This document shows, piece by piece, positions 1 through 5,317 of a stretch of 8,797 nt of DNA. This DNA comes from Clostridiaceae bacterium (GTDB lineage Bacteria; Bacillota_A; Clostridia; Acetivibrionales; Acetivibrionaceae). Within the stretch, counting starts at the first letter, position 1. The number at the start of each line of letters is the position of its first letter. The translations under genes and the position numbers were made by a program. The notes under the pieces were generated by a model, which was not told where the DNA came from, ran no database searches, and saw only the letters and a program-made list of their open reading frames with translations. The stretch covers positions 1 through 8,797 of the forward strand of contig JAAZCB010000655.1 in NCBI GenBank assembly GCA_012513545.1. The letters run 5' to 3'.

Positions 1-329
1 TCATTGGTGCAGGATATTACCAGTTTATCCTTTTTCGTCTTTATTGATTTAGTTGCATTTAATGCAGATTTTGTGAATTCAATTGTGATTGATGATTCAT
101 CATCAACACTCATACTATAATTTCGTAATGCTTCTTTTAATTCAATTTCCTCTCCGGAGAGATGCTTCACCTCATCTTTAAAAAACCATTCTACTGAATC
201 TGAAATGCTGCTCTTACCAGACCCATTTTCACCATATAAAAGAATTGACTGTCCAGATAAATTTAGGGTAAGTGGTTTTTGTATTCCACGTAAACCTTTA
301 ATATGTAATTGTTTAACCTTTGTTTTCAT
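1..329 (-). CDS. AAA ATPase of the SMC/RecF type, N-terminal part only (cut by window edge)
   Basis: Only the first 109 codons lie inside the window; the frame is still open at base 1. The protein opens with a short beta-strand region (VKQLHIKGLRGI, residues 5-16) and then a Walker A P-loop, GENGSGKSS, at residues 33-41. This order is typical of RecF/SMC/Rad50-like and OLD-like ATPases, where the P-loop follows an N-terminal strand pair. The next residues (DSVEWFF, then HLSGEEIEL) resemble the stretch after Walker A in large ATPases found in phage-defence loci. Walker B, signature motif and any nuclease or effector domain would be off the left edge, so the family cannot be fixed. The ATG at 329 overlaps the end of the preceding small gene by 17 bp, suggesting coupled translation. 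It is the last visible gene of the WYL/GIY-YIG operon. ATPase identity is secure; the biological role is inference. Confidence 0.85.
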   Translation of the reverse strand, partial: MKTKVKQLHIKGLRGIQKPLTLNLSGQSILLYGENGSGKSSISDSVEWFFKDEVKHLSGEEIELKEALRNYSMSVDDESSITIEFTKSALNATKSIKTKKDKLVISCTN

Positions 330-501
330 TACTCTCCCGTAAGTTTTGTAGCATATTTTTTACATTGGCATCAGTCAACTTACCCTGTTTGTAAAGCTGT
401 GACAAGGATTCAGCAATAGAGATATCCACATTATCCAATTCCTTTATTTCTTCAAAGAATTCGTCTAATATCTCTATTCCAGATTTAACTTTCTGATTCA
501 T
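313..501 (-). CDS. Small hypothetical protein (62 aa) between GIY-YIG protein and ATPase
   Basis: I do not recognise this protein. It is 62 aa, acidic in its first half (ILDEFFEEIKELDN) and predicted by eye to be mostly helical, with no signal peptide, membrane segment or metal-binding motif. I choose the ATG at 501 over an in-frame ATG at 528. The 501 start forms an ATGA overlap (498-501) with the stop of the upstream GIY-YIG gene, a classic sign of translational coupling, whereas the 528 start would overlap it by 31 bp. Its 3' end overlaps the ATPase start by 17 bp. Being held between two overlapping genes implies it is really translated and is made in step with both partners. It could be an adaptor, an inhibitor or a small subunit of the ATPase complex; nothing in the sequence decides this. 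Confidence 0.7.
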   Translation of the reverse strand: MNQKVKSGIEILDEFFEEIKELDNVDISIAESLSQLYKQGKLTDANVKNMLQNLRESNENKG

Positions 502-962
502 AGGTTGTCTTGCTTGAAATAATTCCAATCAATGTTTAGTTTAACTTTCAAATCCCTATTTTGAACTTCATAACCTGTTTTATTGTTGCAAATAGGATAA
601 ACACCATAATGGTCTACAAAGCTTAATATGAAATAACTTTCAAGGTCTTCAACTTTATGTTTCCAGTTCGCTTTTAATATGTCAAAGTTGATATATGTAA
701 ACAGCAATGGGGTAATCTTCCTATAATTCATCAGTCCAATATTCTTTGACTTTCCATCAAAATGACCAAGTAACCTACTTCCAATACTATTTGTTCTCCT
801 TTCGCTCATCCCAATGTATAACAATTTCGACTTGTCAAATGGATACTGGATGTATATCTCTTTTGTGAAAATAAAATACAAACCAACAATCCCTTTCAGT
901 GGAGCAATGTTTTGGGGTTCAAATGATTTAGGTTTGTCAAAATAGATGGTTATCGTATTCAT
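498..962 (-). CDS. GIY-YIG nuclease-fold protein (154 aa)
   Basis: The GIY-YIG fold can be read directly. GLY is at residues 27-29 in a hydrophobic strand (GIVGLYFIF), and YIG is at 49-51 in LLYIGMS. The family's conserved arginine fits R63 (IGSRLLGHF), the metal-binding glutamate fits E108 (KVEDLESYFI), and asparagines 126-127 (ICNN) fit the terminal Asn motif. All the catalytic elements known for this superfamily therefore seem present, so a metal-dependent DNA endonuclease is plausible. At 154 aa it is little more than the bare domain, with no evident separate DNA-binding domain, so targeting may come from the neighbouring ATPase. It lies 28 bp after the WYL gene and shares an ATGA overlap with the small gene downstream. 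Other GIY-YIG proteins include homing, restriction and repair enzymes; the operon context favours defence, which is inference. Confidence 0.75.
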   Translation of the reverse strand: MNTITIYFDKPKSFEPQNIAPLKGIVGLYFIFTKEIYIQYPFDKSKLLYIGMSERRTNSIGSRLLGHFDGKSKNIGLMNYRKITPLLFTYINFDILKANWKHKVEDLESYFILSFVDHYGVYPICNNKTGYEVQNRDLKVKLNIDWNYFKQDNL

Positions 963-990
963 AACTTGAAGTTCATTGAATTTCCGCTAT

Positions 991-1293
991 CTAATAAGTG
1001 CAGATGATTTGTGACATTCTGGAATCATTTGGATTATAATCATCTCTGAATGTTGCAGCTTTTTGGTCTGTAATACCAATTCCACTCATCTGATTTACTT
1101 TAAATAGCCGCCAAGGGGGTTCACTATGGCTTTTTGTATAACCCCCCACCCTATAACCAGAAAGCACTAAGTTGCCTGTATCCTTATGGTATCCAAGGGT
1201 AAAAGGTTCAATAAGACGTTGATGACCTTCGTAATTGAACTGTATGACAAATCTGTTCTTGATTGCATTACAAATAATTTCTTCTGTTGTCAT
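991..1293 (-). CDS. Stand-alone WYL-domain protein (100 aa)
   Basis: The protein matches a bare WYL domain. An N-terminal helix (TTEEIICNAIKNR) is followed by IQFNYEGHQRLIEPFTLGYH, corresponding to the usual Y-x-G ... R-x-(V/I)-x-P-(F/L) core. A middle strand (NLVLSGYRVGGY) follows, and then WRLFKVNQMSGI, corresponding to the family's R-x-F-(R/K)-(L/V)-x-(R/Q)-(I/M) element. WYL domains are known ligand-sensing modules, often for nucleic acid or nucleotides, attached to HTH regulators or found in CRISPR and other defence loci. Here there is no HTH domain, so it is unlikely to be a classical DNA-binding repressor alone. It may sense a ligand and act on its operon partners. It is the first gene of the minus-strand operon and diverges from sir2. 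The ATG at 1293 is the first start in the open frame; no clear Shine-Dalgarno precedes it. Confidence 0.75.
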   Translation of the reverse strand: MTTEEIICNAIKNRFVIQFNYEGHQRLIEPFTLGYHKDTGNLVLSGYRVGGYTKSHSEPPWRLFKVNQMSGIGITDQKAATFRDDYNPNDSRMSQIICTY

Positions 1294-1635
1294 TTCGAAT
1301 TATTTTAAGTATATGATTAAAAGTCTTCTGTGAAAAACTAATAACGATTCATAAACCTTGACTTTATTGCATTACTCAAATTTACGAATTTCAAAATGAT
1401 AAATTATCAGCAACTTAAATTCTTAAGTAATAAGAATACGTGGAATAAATAAACGGTCGATATTATACATACTAAATAACAGGGGAGGAACAGGGCTTAA
1501 AATATTAAAAAATAAAGGATTGATTATTTGGGGGAGGATTTTTATCCAATCTTCATGTTTTGAGGGTATCCAATGCCATTATTCAATCGAAAAACTTACT
1601 TACTTTTATAGTAGTAATTATCTACAGTCTTTGCC
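1294..1635. other. Divergent intergenic region between the WYL operon and sir2-herA
   Basis: This 342-bp stretch has no credible gene. It should hold both promoters. For the minus operon there is a perfect TAnnTTTG at 1377-1384 (listed separately). For sir2 no perfect match exists; the nearest is TACTTTTA at 1601-1608, 28 bp before the ATG, one base off consensus and without a clear -33 TTTG. Other visible structure: a 7-bp stem with 5-nt loop at 1419-1437 (ATTCTTA/TAAGAAT); GGGGAGGA repeated at 1482-1489 and 1531-1538, the only G-rich patches in an AT-rich region; and TATCCAAT repeated at 1543-1550 and 1567-1574, 24 bp apart. Their roles are unknown. Confidence 0.6.
1377..1384 (-). promoter_or_regulatory. 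Candidate -7 promoter element for the WYL operon
   Basis: Read on the minus strand this is TAAATTTG, an exact match to the Bacteroidota housekeeping -7 consensus TAnnTTTG. It would give a leader of roughly 80 nt before the WYL start at 1293. No good TTTG is seen at the expected -33 distance, so the call rests on one element plus its location upstream of the first gene of the operon. Confidence 0.35.
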
Positions 1636-2823
1636 ATGGTACTTATTGAAAAAATTACTGATGCAATTCAGTCATCCAATCTTAATTTCTTGATTGGTTC
1701 TGGATTGTCTATGCCATTTATCCCCACATTGGGGAATATTGAAACGTTATTAGCAGAGCTCGACTCACAACCCACAAAAGGAAGATTGGCTTGGCAGATA
1801 GCAAAAGCGTCATTATATAAAAAGTACTTTGATAATGTAATGGCAAGGAACATTGAGTCTAATTGTGCAGATAATGTGTTGTTTAGGGATGTTCTTTTCA
1901 ATTATATGTCCTTCTTAAATATTCTTAATGAACTCATTCTTCATAGAAAAAACACATTATTAAATAAGCAGGTTAATCTTTTTACAACAAACATTGACAT
2001 TTTTCTTGATAGAGCTATCGAAGAGTTACATCTGGAATTTAATGATGGTTTTAAGGGCAGGATATATCCCACCTTCAATTTGAGCAATTTTTTATTCTCC
2101 TATCTGAAGACCAGTTTACATTATGGCAATACTTCGGAAGTTCCAGTATTTAACCTATTAAAATTACATGGTGCGATAAACTGGGGGAAACATCCGAGTT
2201 CAGATTCAATTACAATAGATGCTCATTTACATCAGATTGAAGAATTGTCAAGACGATTAACAGAATCAAAATATGACCAATTTCTTGTTAGTATCCCTGA
2301 AAACATGAGTATGGCGGAAATTATGGAATTGTCAAGAGAACTTTCGAAGTCCATCCAAGACAAACCACATCTAATTGAAGCTTTTATAAATGAATATGAA
2401 GCAATTCAAATCGTCAATCCCACAAAGGATAAGTTTAAGTCAAGTATCCTCAATGTTTATTACTATGAATTATTACGGATGTTTGCAAATGAATTGGAAA
2501 AGGAAAACTGTATTCTTTTTTCACTGGGATTTTCGTTTAGAGATGAGCATATTAGAGAGATTGTACTAAGAGCTGCAAATTCAAATCCCACATTGCAGAT
2601 TTATGTTACTTCTTACAACAAGCAGGCAAAAGATGAAATTACCGAATGCCTGACACTTGACAAATTCTCGTTAAAGAATAATAACATAAGAATAGTCGAT
2701 TTTAGTGACCTTTCTGGTAATATTAACGATTCCGGGGCTGAGAACTCAGACAATGAAAAAGTGCTGGATTTTAAAGGATTAATTAAAATGCTATTCCATC
2801 CTTTGAAAAGCTATGCAGTTTAA
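1636..2823 (+). CDS. sir2: SIR2-like NADase of a SIR2-HerA (Nezha) defence system
   Basis: This 395-aa protein has a SIR2-family Rossmann-like domain. The NAD-binding glycine motif FLIGSGLS is at residues 18-25, TTNID at 117-121 carries the conserved Asn, and KLHGAINW at 176-183 carries the candidate catalytic His178. The distal motifs VNPTK (260-264) and SLGFSFRDEHI (296-306) are those seen in bacterial SIR2_2-type defence proteins. In the known SIR2-HerA system this subunit forms a large complex with the HerA hexamer and hydrolyses NAD+ on phage infection, causing abortive infection. The length is close to that of known SIR2 partners of HerA. The ATG at 1636 is the only start close to the beginning of the domain, with an in-frame stop at 1615-1617. 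It is followed after 12 bp by herA on the same strand, so the two are almost certainly cotranscribed. All visible catalytic residues are intact. Activity and phage specificity are inferred. Confidence 0.9.
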   Translation: MVLIEKITDAIQSSNLNFLIGSGLSMPFIPTLGNIETLLAELDSQPTKGRLAWQIAKASLYKKYFDNVMARNIESNCADNVLFRDVLFNYMSFLNILNELILHRKNTLLNKQVNLFTTNIDIFLDRAIEELHLEFNDGFKGRIYPTFNLSNFLFSYLKTSLHYGNTSEVPVFNLLKLHGAINWGKHPSSDSITIDAHLHQIEELSRRLTESKYDQFLVSIPENMSMAEIMELSRELSKSIQDKPHLIEAFINEYEAIQIVNPTKDKFKSSILNVYYYELLRMFANELEKENCILFSLGFSFRDEHIREIVLRAANSNPTLQIYVTSYNKQAKDEITECLTLDKFSLKNNNIRIVDFSDLSGNINDSGAENSDNEKVLDFKGLIKMLFHPLKSYAV

Positions 2824-2835
2824 ACCATCTTGGAA

Positions 2836-4764
2836 ATGAATAATACAGATAATATTACTGACGAAATTACTTTAAAGGACTCCATTTTTAAAATTGGTCG
2901 GGTAGTTTCAGTAAACGGAAGGGAAATAAAAATAAAGGTTGACAAAACAAAAAATTCATCTCATTTACTTTACAAAGGCGACCTATTAAAGAATGTAACA
3001 GTCGGAGGCTATGTTAAAATAATCAAGGGATTTGTTCCCATTATCGCAAAGGTCGAAAGCGAGTATATAAGGGAAGAAAAAGTATTCAATGAAATTTATT
3101 CAAGAAACATAGACAGAGTAGACAGGGAATTAATTGTGAAATTACTTGGGTATCTTGAGAGAAACACTTTTCAACGAGGTATTAAGGAAATTCCTCTTAT
3201 CGATAATGAGTGCTTCTTATTGGAACGACATGAATTCGAATTAATTCATGACTTTGTTAAAGCAGGTGATGATTCAATTAAAATTGGCACATTAGCCTTA
3301 GAGAAGGGACAAGAAATCAGAATTGGCATCACAAGTCTTTTTTCAAGTCATTTTGGGATTTTCGGTAATACTGGTAGTGGAAAATCATACACCCTGTCAA
3401 AGCTATATAGGGAGTTTTACGAAAAATTTAAGTGCAATAAAAAGTTTCAGGAAAATACTGAATTCTTTTTAATCGATTTTAACGGGGAATACGTTGAAAA
3501 CAAGTTGGGGCGAGACATCATTGTTGAGGAAGAATTCAAATCGATATATGAGTTGTCTACTTCAAGAAGAGACGGTGGGGATAAATATCCAGTATCGCAA
3601 GCGTTAATTAATGAAAGCCAGTTTTGGTCAGTTTTTTTACAGGCTACTGAAAAAACACAATTGCCCTTTATCAATAGGACTCTAAATAGTGACTTCTTAG
3701 AAAATAAATTTGCAACGAGTGAAGGGATAAAAGACCTTATTAGCAGAAACCTCATCCTCATTGTTACAAATAATAATCCTAATCAAGAAAAGGACTTAGT
3801 AATAAGTTTCCTCGAAGAAATTGCTAAGAATAACGTCAATGACGGTATAAATGGTTTGTTAGAGTTGATAGATGATTATAGAATGTCGTTAAAATACCAC
3901 TCGAATAATAAAGTCTATTATTATGAATCATCAGCTACAGTGACCTTTTGGGCGAGTGACCCAAATGCATTTATTCCGAACGTAATATATGATAAGGCTA
4001 ATGTTCTTGCGGTTGATGCCAACCGCTTTTCCCCAATCCAAATCATTAGGTTAAAGCTAATCTTCAACTACTACTTCGAAATATTAAAGGGATATTCAAA
4101 TAAGGAACATATAGCACCACTCATTGGAAGACTTGACAAGCGCATAAATGACTTGGAAAAGGTAATTATTGTCGATGGCACACAGACGACTGGCAGTAAG
4201 AACTTTACAATTATTTCCCTTAGAGATGTAAATCTACATATGCGTAAAATTTTGCCTCTTTTATTGTGTAAACAAATTTATGAAAGGAAAAAGGAAGAGA
4301 ATAATAAATTAAAGTATCTGAATATCATAATTGATGAAGCTCACAACATCTTATCGCACGTTTCTGATAGGGAGAGTGAAACTTGGAAAGATTACAGGTT
4401 GGAGACTTTTGAAGAAATAATAAAGGAAGGAAGGAAATTTGGAGTTTTTCTTACAATAGCGAGTCAGCGACCTTATGATATTTCTCCGACAATCATTTCT
4501 CAAATTCATAACTATTTTTTACATAGATTAATTAACAATTATGATATCGATGCGGTTGGAACAACTATTTCTTATCTGGATAAGGTGTCAGTTGATTCCC
4601 TTTCGATACTGCCAACAGGGACATGCATATTGGCAGGACAAATTGCTCAAGTTCCTGTAATTGTAGCCATTGATAGAATTGAGGATAGATATGAACCGTA
4701 TAATAAGACAGTCAATCTATTAGAAATCTGGTCTGATGATGATAATGCAACCGATAGGAGTTAA
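2836..4764 (+). CDS. herA: HerA-type hexameric ATPase of the SIR2-HerA (Nezha) system
   Basis: The 642-aa protein has the HerA/FtsK-like layout. An N-terminal HAS-barrel-like beta region (about residues 16-75, starting SIFKIGRVVSVNGREIKIKV) is followed by a RecA-type ATPase core. That core has Walker A GNTGSGKS at 177-184, Walker B LNIIIDEAH at 495-503, and the characteristic GRKFGVFLTIASQRP block at 532-546. A helical insertion fills about 230-420. HerA proteins are ring-shaped DNA translocases or helicases; in this system the hexamer scaffolds SIR2 and ATP hydrolysis is needed for defence. I prefer the ATG at 2836 to the in-frame TTG at 2830 because ATG is far commoner and leaves a 12-bp gap after sir2. 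The gene ends only 2 bp from the convergent recombinase remnant. Other HerA partners exist (DUF4297, NurA), but the adjacent SIR2 makes the assignment firm. Confidence 0.92.
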   Translation: MNNTDNITDEITLKDSIFKIGRVVSVNGREIKIKVDKTKNSSHLLYKGDLLKNVTVGGYVKIIKGFVPIIAKVESEYIREEKVFNEIYSRNIDRVDRELIVKLLGYLERNTFQRGIKEIPLIDNECFLLERHEFELIHDFVKAGDDSIKIGTLALEKGQEIRIGITSLFSSHFGIFGNTGSGKSYTLSKLYREFYEKFKCNKKFQENTEFFLIDFNGEYVENKLGRDIIVEEEFKSIYELSTSRRDGGDKYPVSQALINESQFWSVFLQATEKTQLPFINRTLNSDFLENKFATSEGIKDLISRNLILIVTNNNPNQEKDLVISFLEEIAKNNVNDGINGLLELIDDYRMSLKYHSNNKVYYYESSATVTFWASDPNAFIPNVIYDKANVLAVDANRFSPIQIIRLKLIFNYYFEILKGYSNKEHIAPLIGRLDKRINDLEKVIIVDGTQTTGSKNFTIISLRDVNLHMRKILPLLLCKQIYERKKEENNKLKYLNIIIDEAHNILSHVSDRESETWKDYRLETFEEIIKEGRKFGVFLTIASQRPYDISPTIISQIHNYFLHRLINNYDIDAVGTTISYLDKVSVDSLSILPTGTCILAGQIAQVPVIVAIDRIEDRYEPYNKTVNLLEIWSDDDNATDRS

Positions 4765-4805
4765 ATTTAATCCAAGTAGACCTCAATGCTTTTGAAGACT
4801 CCTAT
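4754..4805. repeat. Inverted repeat spanning the convergent ends of herA and the recombinase
   Basis: ATAGGAGT at 4754-4761 is matched by ACTCCTAT at 4798-4805, an exact 8-bp inverted repeat with a 36-nt spacer. G-T pairing would add a base on each side. Both stop codons (4762-4764 plus, 4767-4769 minus) lie in the spacer. It could be a weak shared bidirectional terminator, but the loop is large and no T-run follows on either side, so this may be chance. Confidence 0.3.
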
Positions 4806-5154
4806 TGCCGCATCCTTTTTCTGACGTTTTGTTGCTTCCCGCAGATAGTATCCTGACCTTTTTCTTTTCTTACTATCTTTACTTCCCTTGGGTCTTCCCG
4901 GACGTTTCCCTTGCATCTTTGCCCTGCGAAGACCTTCGATTGTACGTTCCCGGATAAGTTCCCTTTCAAATTCCGCAAACGCAGATAGTATTGCAAAATG
5001 CAGCTTGCCCGTAGCTGAGTTGAAGTCAAGATTGTCCGAGACACTTATGAAGCCAATCCCCTTGTCGAGTAGCTCCTTCGCACCCAGTATAAGTTCCGTT
5101 GAAGACCTTGCCCATCGGTCCAAACGATAAACAATTACAGCCTCATATTCATGA
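4767..5154 (-). pseudogene. Serine recombinase (resolvase/invertase family), 3' part, split by IS66
   Basis: This is the C-terminal two thirds of a small serine recombinase whose first part is at 7838-8030. Removing the insertion and one target duplication rejoins the frame as RNHE|YEAVIVYRLDRWARS, giving a 190-aa protein. This fragment carries the conserved YRLDRWARSS block with active-site arginines (72 and 75 in the rebuilt numbering). It continues with DNLDFNSATGKLHFAILSAF, the long E-helix (FERELIRERTIEGLRRAKMQ) and a short basic C-terminus (RPGRPKGSKDSKKRKRSG). A standard C-terminal HTH is not obvious, so DNA binding may rely on the basic tail. The size fits resolvases and invertases, not large serine integrases. 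An ATG at 5174 inside the IS end could start a 135-aa product, but it would lack the nucleophilic serine and be inactive. Confidence 0.9.
5147..5154. repeat. Target site duplication, left copy (ATTCATGA)
   Basis: The 8 bp next to the left IS end are ATTCATGA, identical to 7838-7845 beyond the right end. An 8-bp duplication is what IS66-family transposition is known to generate, and removing one copy restores the recombinase frame exactly. Confidence 0.97.
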
Positions 5155-5179
5155 GTAAGCATTCGGTCTGGCACATGTT
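5155..5179 (+). repeat. IS66 terminal inverted repeat, left end
   Basis: The 25-bp repeat begins GTAAGCATTCGGTCTG at the IS boundary. It matches the right end at 22 of 25 positions; mismatches are at repeat positions 9, 17 and 23. The stretch from here to the tnpC stop (5180-5301) is subterminal non-coding DNA. Confidence 0.95.
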
Positions 5180-5293
5180 GACAGCTGCCTGACCATTGGC
5201 TATATTGCCGCAGCTAGGTTTCAATACAACTTTCTTAGAGTTCTTTGATATTCTGTAAAAAGTAGATGGAGTGTTCAACTTTTTCCAACAATC

Positions 5294-5317
5294 TCCAATA
5301 ATTATTGGATATCCAAT
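5294..5317. repeat. Overlapping palindromes at the tnpC stop
   Basis: A perfect 16-bp palindrome (TCCAATAATTATTGGA, 5294-5309) contains the tnpC stop codon and overlaps a second perfect palindrome (ATTGGATATCCAAT, 5304-5317). Since they share sequence, only one arm pairing can form at a time. There is no T-run typical of an intrinsic terminator. The role is unknown. Confidence 0.5.

Noticed and set aside
1482..1574. Possible CRISPR or iteron array from the repeated GGGGAGGA and TATCCAAT words
   Set aside because: There are only two copies of each word, with different spacing and no repeat-spacer structure.
1668..1901. Minus-strand open frame inside sir2
   Set aside because: It is a shadow frame covering conserved SIR2 motifs encoded on the plus strand, with no recognisable domain.
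2830..2835. TTG at 2830 as the herA start
   Set aside because: An ATG follows two codons later at 2836; the TTG adds only two residues and has no better ribosome-binding context.
3447..3761. Minus-strand open frame inside herA
   Set aside because: It lies within the herA ATPase region and has no motif of its own.
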